This document shows, in pieces, positions 18,082-27,600 of a stretch of 64,000 nt of DNA. Below the pieces are notes generated by a model. It had not been told where the DNA came from. It ran no database searches and saw only the letters and a program-made list of their open reading frames with translations. Numbering within the stretch: position 1 is the stretch's first letter; each line of letters begins with the position of its first letter. Source of the DNA: an uncultured Psychrobacter sp. (GTDB lineage: Bacteria > Pseudomonadota > Gammaproteobacteria > Pseudomonadales > Moraxellaceae); NCBI RefSeq assembly GCF_947488565.1, contig NZ_CANKZC010000003.1, positions 434,001-498,000 of the forward strand, in the 5' to 3' direction. The position numbers and the translations under genes are program-made.

Positions 18082-18735
18082 ATGATACTTATGACTTTCT
18101 CACTTCATCGCTTATACTCTTTTCGTCGCTGTCCTTATGCCATGCGCGCTAGGCTTGGCATCTTATTTGCCGAGTTGCAAGTGGAGCTGCGGGAGATAAT
18201 ACTAAAAAATAAACCGCTACAGATGCTAGCGATTAGCCCAAAAGGTACGGTACCTGTTTTACAGCTTTTGGGCGGTGAAGTAATTGAAGAGAGCCGAGAG
18301 ATCATGACATGGGCGCTTGCACAAAACGATCCGCAAGAGCTACTTGATGTAGAAGTTATGCACCAGGCAAATGCGTTGATTGACAAAAACGACAATGAAT
18401 TTAAATATTGGCTGGATCGTTACAAATATGCCGATCGTCACCCTGAGATGACCCAAGAAACGTATCGGCAACGAGGTGAGGCGTTTTTGCAGGTTTTAGA
18501 AGAACTGCTAACCAAGCATACTTATCTTTTAGGGGAGGGCATAACCATTGCTGACATTGGGATTGTGCCTTTTGTTCGGCAGTTTGCTCATGTGGATCGT
18601 GATACTTTTTATAGTCTGCCTTATCCAAATCTGCAGCGCTGGCTACAAGACTGGTTGACGCATCCGCTATTTACACAAATAATGACGAAGTATCAGCCTT
18701 GGCAGGAAGGGGATGATGTAGTGGTCTTTCCATGA
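18082..18735 (+). CDS. Glutathione S-transferase-like protein
   Basis: The roughly 215-residue protein has a GST N-terminal thioredoxin fold: LHRLYSFRRCPYAMRARLGI with a CPY motif instead of the usual Ser/Tyr, SPKGTVPVLQL as the cis-Pro loop, and EESREIMTWAL for glutathione gamma-Glu binding. The C-terminal half contains GEGITIADIGIVPFVRQFA, the conserved capping motif. A Cys at the active site suggests thiol transfer (omega/glutaredoxin-like) rather than classical conjugation. Both ATG 18082 and ATG 18091 are possible starts. The gene is monocistronic. Confidence 0.85.
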   Translation: MILMTFSLHRLYSFRRCPYAMRARLGILFAELQVELREIILKNKPLQMLAISPKGTVPVLQLLGGEVIEESREIMTWALAQNDPQELLDVEVMHQANALIDKNDNEFKYWLDRYKYADRHPEMTQETYRQRGEAFLQVLEELLTKHTYLLGEGITIADIGIVPFVRQFAHVDRDTFYSLPYPNLQRWLQDWLTHPLFTQIMTKYQPWQEGDDVVVFP

Positions 18736-18838
18736 CCAGTAATATTCTGTCATAAAGGCAAACACTAGCGTTATGAAGGAACATTGATACAGAACTATTG
18801 ATATAATGCTCATTGTTATGAAATAAAGAAATCAAATT

Positions 18839-19552
18839 ATGGAACAAAGACAAGACGCTGTAGAACACAAACCCGTATTTATGCCTAGAGTCAACAGTGA
18901 TAATCTGGTAAAAACAGATATGGTTAGGTTTGAGCGACATGTGGGGTTTGCCAGTCGGCAAAAGAAAAAATCCATCAATGATATGCATCAAGTCATTCGT
19001 AAAAAATATGGATTCAATCACGTTTTAGAGCTGTCTAGTAAATCTGGCAATAAGCTCAGCTTTTTACTCAGTCCACTTAGTTTAAAGCTCACTGACGAGC
19101 ATAACGGCGCGCAGTATAGTGTCGAAAACATCTTTCAGGCGAGTAAGGTGTTTGAACATGGCGGTCCTTATACTGATTTGCTAGCAGTGCCACCAAGACA
19201 AGCCAAAAAAGACGAGCGCTTACAATCCTCTGGTGAGCTCATTGGTTACAATGATTTTGGTATGGAGTGGAATCTAGAGCCGCTAACTGCGTTTTATGAT
19301 TGGCTGTATATTAACGCACTAAAGCAGAACACTCAGTTACACGAAGAGGTTATGCAATATCAAGCCTTTACAGACCTTGAATTTAACCCCAAGAAGTCTA
19401 TTCATTGTCCGGCTTATTCGCTGGCGATGTTTGTAGCGCTTAATAAACGCGATTTACTTGATAATATTGAAGACCCAGGAACGTTTTATGACTTACATAC
19501 TGAGTTTAAATTGAGTAATACAGCCCATCTGTTAGAAGAGGGGTGGTTTTGA
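18839..19552 (+). CDS. NADAR-family protein of the DarT1-antitoxin type, no toxin partner
   Basis: The 237-residue protein resembles the NADAR family found with DarT1 toxins, whose members remove ADP-ribose from guanine in DNA. The patterns I rely on are FERHVGFASRQKKKSIN near the N-terminus, YSVENIFQASKVFEHGGPYTDLL in the middle, FYDWLYINAL and the C-terminal EFNPKKSIHCPAYSLAMFVAL. In known DarT1 systems the ADP-ribosyltransferase gene is adjacent; here the neighbours are a GST gene and rluF and no DarT-like frame exists, so it is an orphan. It may guard against DarT1 from phages or plasmids, or act in general DNA/nucleotide ADP-ribose clearance. The family assignment is from memory of the conserved pattern. 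Confidence 0.7.
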   Translation: MEQRQDAVEHKPVFMPRVNSDNLVKTDMVRFERHVGFASRQKKKSINDMHQVIRKKYGFNHVLELSSKSGNKLSFLLSPLSLKLTDEHNGAQYSVENIFQASKVFEHGGPYTDLLAVPPRQAKKDERLQSSGELIGYNDFGMEWNLEPLTAFYDWLYINALKQNTQLHEEVMQYQAFTDLEFNPKKSIHCPAYSLAMFVALNKRDLLDNIEDPGTFYDLHTEFKLSNTAHLLEEGWF

Positions 19553-19814
19553 ATGGTTTGACTAGAGATTGGCTTCGTTTGTCCGTCCCATGCCTTTCAA
19601 CTCGTATAGTTTTTTTGCACTTTTGGCATCCTTAAAAAGCTGTTTTGACACAACTTCGATTTGGACGATTATGCATCTATTTTTAGATTGCCCTCTCCTT
19701 TAAATTGGGTGCTGAACTTCCTATATAATGTGAGCCATCTCGCTGACGATAATCCATTCAATTTAGTCTTTTTCTTAGCAAAAAAGGCTTTTTACTAGGT
19801 GAAAGTGGTACTTT

Positions 19815-20807
19815 ATGTTTAATACATCCTCGACTCGTTTAAATAAATACATCAGCGAAAGCGGTATTTGCTCCAGGCGAGACGCTGACCGCTTTATTGA
19901 ACAAGGTAATGTCTACCTCAATGGTAAGCGTGCTCAAGTAGGCGATCAGGTGGTTACTGGAGATACGGTAAAAGTTAACGGACAGCTCATCGAGCCGCGG
20001 GAGGCAGATGATTTTGTCTTTATTGTATTGAATAAGCCAGTGGGCATTGTGAGCACTACTGAAAGCTCGGAGAAAAGTAACATTGTCGATTTTGTCAGAC
20101 ATGGAGTACGTATTTTTCCGATTGGTCGTTTGGATAAAGATTCTCAAGGTTTAATCTTTTTGACCAACAATGGCGACCTAGTGAACAAGGTATTACGTGC
20201 GGGTAATAATCATGAAAAAGAGTATTTGGTGACGGTTAATAAACCGATCACCGATAGTTTTATTGAGGGTTTAGCAGGCGGTGTGCCTATTTTGGGCACG
20301 ATGACCAAAAAATGCCCGGTAACTAAGGTGGCACCCACCGTATTTAACATTACGCTAGTACAGGGGTTAAACCGTCAAATTCGCCGGATGTGTGAGCATT
20401 TTGGTTATGAAGTCGTGAAGCTTGAACGTACACGGATTATGAACGTGACCCTTAAGGGTCTTCCAGTTGGAGATTGGCGAGATTTAACCCCAAAGGAGAT
20501 GTCTGTTTTACTTAACTCTATAGAAGATTCTTCTTCGCAAGACAAGAATGCGGCTAAGAAATCTCGCAATACACCAAGAAAAAACGCTCGTACTAATAGC
20601 TCGTCAAAATCAAAAGCGTCTTCTAAATCAGCAAGCGCGGCAAAGGGGAGTAGTAAACACCCTAAAGACGGTGCTAGAAAACCAAGGGGTTCTAAAGGTG
20701 GGCGTCATTCTGGTCATGATAAGAAGGCTGGAGGCAATGGTAAACCTGCTACAAACGGTAAGCGTCCTGCAAAAGGCCGAGGGTCTAAGCGGTCTTCAAA
20801 ACGATAG
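19815..20807 (+). CDS. rluF: 23S rRNA pseudouridine synthase RluF, with basic tail
   Basis: The protein has an S4 RNA-binding domain at the N-terminus ([20 protein letters not shown]) followed by a RsuA-type pseudouridine synthase domain. The catalytic Asp is in [12 protein letters not shown], and [23 protein letters not shown] is the conserved C-terminal strand and helix of the RluF/RluE group; RluF modifies U2604 (and a tRNA-Tyr site) in E. coli. The catalytic core ends near residue 240, and the last 90 residues are a low-complexity Lys/Ser/Gly/Arg tail, probably disordered and RNA-binding. E. coli RluF has a shorter tail (290 residues total). Confidence 0.9.
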   Translation: MFNTSSTRLNKYISESGICSRRDADRFIEQGNVYLNGKRAQVGDQVVTGDTVKVNGQLIEPREADDFVFIVLNKPVGIVSTTESSEKSNIVDFVRHGVRIFPIGRLDKDSQGLIFLTNNGDLVNKVLRAGNNHEKEYLVTVNKPITDSFIEGLAGGVPILGTMTKKCPVTKVAPTVFNITLVQGLNRQIRRMCEHFGYEVVKLERTRIMNVTLKGLPVGDWRDLTPKEMSVLLNSIEDSSSQDKNAAKKSRNTPRKNARTNSSSKSKASSKSASAAKGSSKHPKDGARKPRGSKGGRHSGHDKKAGGNGKPATNGKRPAKGRGSKRSSKR

Positions 20808-20928
20808 CTCAATGTGTAATGGTCAGATAATAATTTTTGATAAAGTAGCGCCTACAAGTGAGTTTAGCGACCAAGGTAAGTAGTGATATAATTCCCCGAT
20901 AATGAATATTTTATAAAGGCTTTACATT

Positions 20929-21207
20929 ATGGCTCGTACCGCTAGCGCATTACATATTTTAGTAAAAGATAAAGAGTTGGCGGAGGATATTATCGCCAAG
21001 CTTAAAAAAGGTGCGCATTTTGATGTGCTCGCTAAAAAACACTCAACCTGCCCGTCAGCTAAAAAAGGCGGTAACTTAGGCGAGTTTAAAAAAGGTCAAA
21101 TGGTGCCAGCATTCGATAAAGTCTGCTTCAACGGCGAACTATTTACTCCGCATTTAGTAAAAACCAAATTTGGTTGGCATGTGGTTAAAGTGCTTTATAG
21201 GACGTAA
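20929..21207 (+). CDS. ppiC: Parvulin-type peptidyl-prolyl isomerase
   Basis: The 92-residue stand-alone parvulin is the size of E. coli PpiC (93 residues). It has the family pattern [15 protein letters not shown] at the start, [23 protein letters not shown] in the middle with the active-site Cys and the GG-L-G-x-F motif, and [11 protein letters not shown] at the end. There is no signal peptide, so it is cytosolic. A terminator follows 34 bases after the stop. This is the last core-like gene before the accessory region. Confidence 0.93.
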   Translation: MARTASALHILVKDKELAEDIIAKLKKGAHFDVLAKKHSTCPSAKKGGNLGEFKKGQMVPAFDKVCFNGELFTPHLVKTKFGWHVVKVLYRT

Positions 21208-21240
21208 GCGTTAGATTCTGTATTTAATAGACGATGTATA

Positions 21241-21275
21241 AGAAAAGCCAGATAACTTGAGTTGTCTGGCTTTTC
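21241..21275 (+). terminator. Rho-independent terminator after ppiC
   Basis: AGAAAAGCCAGA pairs with TCTGGCTTTTCT around a short loop, with a T-rich 3' side. It ends the ppiC transcript. Confidence 0.85.
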
Positions 21276-21515
21276 TTATGGTGAATACTTATCTACCTGC
21301 CAAAAGTTGTGCTCACATATAACATTGTCTAAATAGGCAAAGCATTTAGAAATCGTCTCAAACTGGGTTTTCTATATTTAGAATGGACTATGGTGATAGT
21401 TGACTCTAATAGTACTATAACTTTAACGGTTGGAACGAGCTTTTAGTTGAGTAGACAAACTTAACTATATCCAATAACCTATTTTGATAATTCCGCTACA
21501 TCCCCCGAAAAACAG
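21276..21515. other. Non-coding stretch at island border
   Basis: About 240 bases without a supported gene between the ppiC terminator and the leftward terminator of the tRNA remnant. I see no repeat partner for it in this window. Confidence 0.4.
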
Positions 21516-21561
21516 ACAAAAAAAGCCTCACTGCTCGTATAAAGAGTAGTGAGGCTTTCTT
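21516..21561 (-). terminator. Terminator of the tRNA-Gly remnant (bidirectional)
   Basis: AAGCCTCACTGCTC (21523-21536) pairs with GAGTAGTGAGGCTT (21544-21557) with a single G-U pair. On the minus strand the stem is followed by seven U (A-run 21518-21524). It lies 7 bases past the 3' CCA end of the tRNA-like remnant on the minus strand, the normal position for a tRNA terminator. Confidence 0.8.
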
Positions 21562-21567
21562 AATATT

Positions 21568-21610
21568 TGGAGCGGGATAAGAGATACCCCAACCTTGGCA
21601 AGGCTCGCGG
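21568..21610 (-). pseudogene. tRNA-Gly(GCC) 3' remnant
   Basis: Read on the minus strand, the segment contains an anticodon-arm-like hairpin CCTTGCCAAGG with a GCC anticodon in a TTGCCAA loop, a GGGGT variable-region-like piece, and an acceptor end ATCCCGCTCCA with the CCA terminus. These are the features of tRNA-Gly(GCC), but about 11 bases of the T-arm are missing and the 5' half (D-arm, 5' acceptor strand) is absent. A terminator follows in the right place. It cannot fold as a full tRNA. Such fragments typically mark an integration boundary of a genomic island. Confidence 0.65.
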
Positions 21611-21644
21611 ACTAAAATTATAGAAATGTATTTTAATAGATTAT

Positions 21645-21685
21645 AGGCTACACCATATGATATACATACGGTGTAGCTTTTTTTA
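21645..21685 (+). terminator. Rightward hairpin terminator at island start
   Basis: GCTACACC (21647-21654) pairs with GGTGTAGC (21670-21677) and is followed by seven T. No gene ends just upstream on this strand, so it may insulate the recombinase operon from chromosomal transcription, or be left over from an exchanged gene. Confidence 0.7.
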
Positions 21686-21890
21686 TTATCTCAATGTATA
21701 GTGTAAAAAAGAACAATATTACTTATACCACACGTTTATAGTCACCATGAATTTATGGTATTTTGACACCGACTAAAAACTTGTTAAATCATATTTTACT
21801 CTCCCCTAGCAGAATTATCCAATGTCTATACGTGATATTTCGGATTCTAAAGCAAGCTACTTTATATGAGTTACAAGCTAAAGGTGCATT

Positions 21891-22442
21891 ATGAAAACAA
21901 GTAACAACCTACCCAAGTCTAGTACTCAATACGCCCGTCTATCCTCTAAAGATTTACTAAGTTTGTATATACACCCTGAAGCTAAAACAGCATATAAACT
22001 CTATGTAGAATATTTTCCAATAGACTACATAGTTTTAACTGAGAATCAGACAATACACTTTGATGTTTTCTACGATCGAATGAACTTCTATTTTTATAAT
22101 AATTTTTCAGCACAATTGGTAATGGCGAATAGTACTGATGTCTATGTTAAGAAGTTGCAGCCGACTATAAGCTCAATAAACCTAGAGTCATGGAAATATG
22201 TTTTGGAAGAGTTTTTAAACCTTAATCCTGTAAATATTGATATCTATAACCAATTAAAGGTTCAGATGCCAGAAGGTATTCAGCGCAAGCTATTTGGTAA
22301 GCTGATGACGATTGAAGATGTTTGCCGAAGAAAAGGTATCTCTAGACATCATTTTGATTATCAACAGGCAAAACAAAAATGCTCAGTCTTCAAGATGCCT
22401 AGCTTTGACGAGTTGATACAAAGGAATGTAAATGGAGATTGA
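21891..22442 (+). CDS. Small protein of recombinase operon, C-terminal HTH-like
   Basis: The 183-residue protein has no family that I recognise. The N-terminal two thirds look mixed alpha/beta; the C-terminal part (MTIEDVCRRKGISRHHFDYQ, about residues 142-161) reads like a helix-turn-helix of the excisionase/MerR kind. It overlaps the next gene by 11 bases and that one overlaps the third by 4, so the three are one operon. In recombinase trios a small partner of this kind often helps direction control or DNA binding; that is inferred. Base composition is more AT-rich than the core region. Confidence 0.75.
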   Translation: MKTSNNLPKSSTQYARLSSKDLLSLYIHPEAKTAYKLYVEYFPIDYIVLTENQTIHFDVFYDRMNFYFYNNFSAQLVMANSTDVYVKKLQPTISSINLESWKYVLEEFLNLNPVNIDIYNQLKVQMPEGIQRKLFGKLMTIEDVCRRKGISRHHFDYQQAKQKCSVFKMPSFDELIQRNVNGD

Positions 22443-24666
22443 TATTGAGCATGCTACTGATGGACTCATTCCTAATGTACTCGATAACCACCAAAGCGTT
22501 AGGAAATACTTTCTAACTGTGGCTGCATTGTCAGGCCAGGGTTTTATGAGTTTATCTTTACCAGAGACAGAGAAGGATTTTGTTTTATCAAAAATAGAAC
22601 TTAAAGCCATTTATAAGAGTTGTACTGGTAGATTAACAAACGATCATTTCAGAGTAACAACATTTATAGGTTCAACGTATCATCTTGAAGATTTAGATAT
22701 CAGCAATCCAGCACCAGAGTGGCTTTGGATATCCAAACTATGTCAATTACTACTATACTGTTCAGATCGTAAATTAATGAACAGAATTACTGAAATAACT
22801 ACTTTTGCACGTTTGTGGATAGTACAAGGTAGTTCTTATCATAATTTATGGCAAGAGTGTGTAGAGCTACAATCTAAAGATATAGCTACTACATTCGAAA
22901 ATATTGATGCATATAAGCAACATCTCGACGAGATTAATAGTCCTGATCTTAATCAGTTTGCTAAAGTGCATAGAGCATTAAAATTTGTGCTGCATAACAA
23001 AAATCGTATCGAGCGGACTTCCACAAATGGTCGTAAAAGTAGGGTTACGCGGCGGGTTGATGAGGAAAAAATTGAGTACGTTGTGTTTAATGATGTCGAC
23101 GATGATAGCGATGAGTTAATTAGTGTCACCGAGTTTTTAAAAACTGATAATGATATTGATGTCGTGCGCGAGAAATTAGATATTGGATTACCAGATTTTA
23201 CGTTACTCAAGCAAACATCACTACAAGCGCATGAAAAGTATTCTCCGCAACAGATGTACCATCGTACGCGCTCAAAGCTGCAGCATGCCAATAAGAACGA
23301 ACGTCTTATAGGCAGTAATGTCAGGATTCTACCTTTATTCGCGTTACAAAATATTTTTGCGTATCTATGGCAGCTTTTTGAGGGATTATCATCTAGTCAT
23401 GATAGAGATAAAAAGAGAGTGGTTAGTTATTTACTACTGTCAATGTTAACTGGGAGGTCAGTTGTCCAGTTAATTGAGGATGTAACAGGTAACAATAAGC
23501 AGTATATTAATTTAAATCGTCGGAACAATAGCTATCATTTAAATATCATCCTAGACATCACACCTCTTAGACTGCGTACTCAAGGTATCCAGAAAGTATT
23601 AGCCAATCGTTTGCTTGAATGTGACATAAGTCTTCCTGAGCAACTGGGTGTGTTTTTAGCCTATAAAGGCGATATTAATAAAGAGATTTTGTATGAAGTT
23701 ATAAACGAAACTCGTGATGCCCTAAAGCTACCATATCTGTCACTGGCCCGTATTGAGAAAGGCTTATACAGTATTCTTATTCATCATGTCTCTAATAGTC
23801 AGATTGCTAGTATCATTACAGGTCGAAATGAACGTAAACGAGCCGATATATGGTATAGCTCTAACAGTATTGATAACATTCGAGCTGTTTATCAACGAGC
23901 CATTACACTTATCAGTCAAAAAACGACATATGACAATGACTACCTAAATCTAGTTTCCAATATTTTTAATTATAAAATCGGTAGTCAAAATTGCCCTGAT
24001 TATGCAATCGTCATTAATTTTATTGACCTATTACACCAAAAAGTAGAGGCAACGACTGATTATATTGAAAAATTTAATGCGTATAGCATTTGGCTTTGGC
24101 ATATCAGCTTACTTTTAACTTCAGTGCGGGCAGTTGAGGGTGCACCAGGTTATTTTGATCAATTTAATTTAGAACTAGGGCTTATTTGGATCTCTGACAA
24201 AGAAGAGCGAGCAACGGCGTCGAGTCAAAGATATGTGCCTCTATGTCCATTCTTAATTGAGGCAATCAACCGATATATAGATTTTTTAAAAAGCTTCTCG
24301 TCTCTTTTTTGTCGTTTAGACATGCGCATTCAACATTGGGTTGACGAGGTAATGAAATCTGAGCGACCACTGATTAACGTGTTTAATAAAAAAGGTGAGC
24401 TAGAATCAATTCGTCCAGTACTGGTGAGAAATGAAATTCATAAAAACTTTAAGTTCAAAGAGGATTGGACAAGGCATGTTGGGCAGCGTTATCTGCATGA
24501 GCAGAACGTAAATGAGTCGATGATACTCTCTGTATTTGGTCATGAGATGATGGGGCAGGAGTCTTGGCGAAAGAATTCATCGATAAGCATCGGTGACATT
24601 TTGGACTTGCGTCCAACTTATCAAGCACTTGCAGATAAGCTTGAGATAAGACAGGTGCAAGTATGA
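22432..24666 (+). CDS. Large tyrosine-recombinase-like protein 1
   Basis: The 744-residue protein has a long N-terminal region and a C-terminal segment like a tyrosine recombinase catalytic domain: arginine I in LLLTSVRAVEGAPGYFDQ, a strand with DKEERATASSQRYVPL, then box II-like RHVGQRYLHEQ and FGHEMMGQESWRKNSSIS. A catalytic tyrosine in the usual place after the GH motif is not evident (Ser-Trp-Arg-Lys is there instead), so it may be a regulatory or structural partner of the second recombinase. It is far longer than phage integrases (about 300-400). The stop overlaps the start of the next gene. Confidence 0.75.
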   Translation: MEIDIEHATDGLIPNVLDNHQSVRKYFLTVAALSGQGFMSLSLPETEKDFVLSKIELKAIYKSCTGRLTNDHFRVTTFIGSTYHLEDLDISNPAPEWLWISKLCQLLLYCSDRKLMNRITEITTFARLWIVQGSSYHNLWQECVELQSKDIATTFENIDAYKQHLDEINSPDLNQFAKVHRALKFVLHNKNRIERTSTNGRKSRVTRRVDEEKIEYVVFNDVDDDSDELISVTEFLKTDNDIDVVREKLDIGLPDFTLLKQTSLQAHEKYSPQQMYHRTRSKLQHANKNERLIGSNVRILPLFALQNIFAYLWQLFEGLSSSHDRDKKRVVSYLLLSMLTGRSVVQLIEDVTGNNKQYINLNRRNNSYHLNIILDITPLRLRTQGIQKVLANRLLECDISLPEQLGVFLAYKGDINKEILYEVINETRDALKLPYLSLARIEKGLYSILIHHVSNSQIASIITGRNERKRADIWYSSNSIDNIRAVYQRAITLISQKTTYDNDYLNLVSNIFNYKIGSQNCPDYAIVINFIDLLHQKVEATTDYIEKFNAYSIWLWHISLLLTSVRAVEGAPGYFDQFNLELGLIWISDKEERATASSQRYVPLCPFLIEAINRYIDFLKSFSSLFCRLDMRIQHWVDEVMKSERPLINVFNKKGELESIRPVLVRNEIHKNFKFKEDWTRHVGQRYLHEQNVNESMILSVFGHEMMGQESWRKNSSISIGDILDLRPTYQALADKLEIRQVQV

Positions 24667-27600
24667 GTGTTAAAAAACAGTCAGATGATGAATTGTTCGG
24701 CTATAAACGTCGTGAGCAGAGACGTAAAGAGCAAAAAAAAGATATTTTAGTAGAAGCTGAATTTATATGTCAAAAGTTTTGGGAGAGCTTTCTTAAAAAT
24801 ATTGAATCAGAACATTCTACGGTTAATGAGACATCTATTTACCAACTCTATGAAGATATTTACAAAGAGTTTGAAGAAAGCCAATATATTTCTGCGGGTC
24901 TAATGCCAATAGCATTAACCAAGCGTCTTTTCTTTTTTAATAATATTAACCGTGAGCGTAAACGTAAGGGGCTAGAGCCACTGCCAGCTCCAACGGTTGC
25001 TTATCAGCCTCAACGCCCAAAAAACACAGCTGTAAGGGATGCTTTTTTTTATCTGCCTAAACTGCAAAGTATAATGAAGGAAGCTGTGCAAACATGGCAA
25101 ACAAAGAACAGTTTTACCCTTATTGATGGACTAGCTTGGTTAATGTTTTCATTGTTGATGCATGGACGCATACATTCTGTTGATGTATTAAATGCTGTTT
25201 ATGTGCATATCACCACTAAAAAGAAGTTACATATATTGGCTGATAACATGGTCTATATTCCATTAGATATCGTGTCTAAAACTTATGGTAATCAGATAGT
25301 CGATATTGACGGTTCTGATGAAAAAATTATTTCTTATTCAAAGTGGGTATTCATAGACGATATCAGTCGCTTGTGGTTAGTTAAAGTTAATCAGCTATTA
25401 GAAGACAAGACATCGAAGTTACCAAGCTTTCATAGCTGTATCAGGCAGTTGGGTAAGCTGACCGAAGAAAAGTTTAAACTGGATACCTTAGAGAAAACAG
25501 ATTTTTTTAGATATTTGAATATTTACTGGCAGACATTGTCGAATGTACACATAGATCAGCAGCTAGTTGAATTGCTTGTCCACCATGATACCCATACCGC
25601 GATTAGTTCAAACGACTTGCAAGCTTACTTAGGGGCTCCTCAGCAATCAGATAGCACTACTATCAATAATGAGTACATCACGTTTGATAGGCTTAATAAG
25701 CCTACTCAAACTTTGCAGGATGAAGTTGCCGATATAGAGGATAGTGTAAGTAAAGATAAGGCTCATAAAAACGTATTAAAAGATATTCGCCGCGCCCTTA
25801 TGGGCAGTAGGAAAAAAGTTAAAGAGCAGCTCGAGGCGTTGATTAAAATTCACGAAGGTTATAATGAGCAAAGTTTAATTCTCTGGATGCTTGATTTAAA
25901 TGCTATTAATAAAGCTACCTCTACTTTATTAAGATATTTGACAGAAGTGGGTGAAGCATTTTTATATGGTACTCGTGATGAAGATATTACAGATTATCAA
26001 GTGTATCAATATGAGTTTTTATACGATAGTATCATCGCCAAGAAAAATACTCTCAATATAGGTTATACCCAGACGGTATTGAACTCACTACATCAAAGCT
26101 TAAAAAAACATTTTGGTGCACCGCATGTGCATCTTCAGCGTGAAAATGATCCGAAAATAGTTTCTAGCAGTTTAATATCAGCTGACTTATATAAACATAT
26201 TCTACGAAGTGTCAGTAATCAGATCGCATTATCTTCATACAATAAAAGCATGATGAAAGTGATCTTTACTTTGCTCTATCGCACTGGCTTAAGAATCAAT
26301 GAGCTGTTAGGTATTCGGTTAACAGATAGTGAATATGACCCATATACTTATAATGAGATCAATCTTATTATTCGTTCAAATAGCTATAGAGCCCTAAAAT
26401 CAGATGATGGCACTCGCAGAATTACTTTATCAGTATTGTTAAAACCAGATGAGTTCAAAGGGTTTCAGTCTTATTTTATAGAACGAAATCGTCATAAAAA
26501 AGAAGGCAAATACTTATTCGCACTTGAAGGACTGTCGACTCCATTAGATCGAGGTAGTGTAGATAGAGTGTTTAAAGAGGTTATTGGCCCTCAATACCAG
26601 CATTTAGTATTGCATAGCTTTCGCCATAATGCTTTATCTAATATGGCAGTAATACTTAGATGTCGTCAAGAAGTTTTGGACATTTTTACTGATTATAACG
26701 AGGAAGAAGCGCAGTGTATTAAAGAGGACTTATTAGGAAAAGTGCGTATTAATTCTGGTCATCATTGGGATGCCTTAATGGAATTTGCAGGGCATGCCGA
26801 CCTAGATACTACTTTTAGCTCTTATATACATACGGTAGATATAATCGCAGCACATCTATTGGATCAGGCATATATGGAGCTACCTGTTGATGTGGTTACG
26901 AAACTTACGAATAAAGCACGACGAAGTTTTAATCAACATAATCCACAAGCTTTAGATTTCGAAAAGAATAGCGTGGATTTGACAAAAATCCGTAAGTTTA
27001 TCAATCGTGAGTTGAATATCAAAAAAATTGATAATAGTAAGCAGCATTCTTTTACATCAAATAAAGAAGAGGATTATATTAATACTTCCGTTATTTTTGG
27101 GAAGTATGCACGCTGGCAGATTGAAGAGTTTTTGAGTGAGATTGAGGCAGGTAAGACAGTTTCTGAAGCCGCCCAACATCATTTTATCTATGAAGATGCA
27201 GTTGCGTTATACAATCGAGCGCTGCTTCTAGCAGCTGATAAGAATAGCAAGGCTCATTATAAATTAATATCTAAGTACAAACAGCCAAAGTCAGGGCATT
27301 TATTGGTAGCACCAACACTACCAACCATCGCTAAAGAGCAGCAACTCGTGCAGGAATGTTTTATTAAATTAGAAAATCTATATCTCAAACAGCCGATGAA
27401 AGAGCATGTTCAACGTATGCTTTCAATATTCTATAAAAAATCTAACTCATCACATAGCGACCTTCGTTTTACATTCAAGGAAAAAAAGATATTTTATGAC
27501 TATTTAAATATTGTCATAAAAATACTACCTGCTAGATACTGGCGTATAAATATTAGTTCCTATCAAATGAAGCGAACAACAAAGCCTAAGAAAGGGGAGT

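Noticed and set aside
20569..20807. Repeat-like or frameshifted stretch at the 3' end of rluF
   Set aside because: It is a low-complexity Lys/Ser/Gly-rich tail read in the rluF frame, a common extension of pseudouridine synthases, not a DNA repeat.
21568..21610. A functional tRNA-Gly gene
   Set aside because: The 5' half and part of the T-arm are missing, so it cannot fold into a full tRNA.
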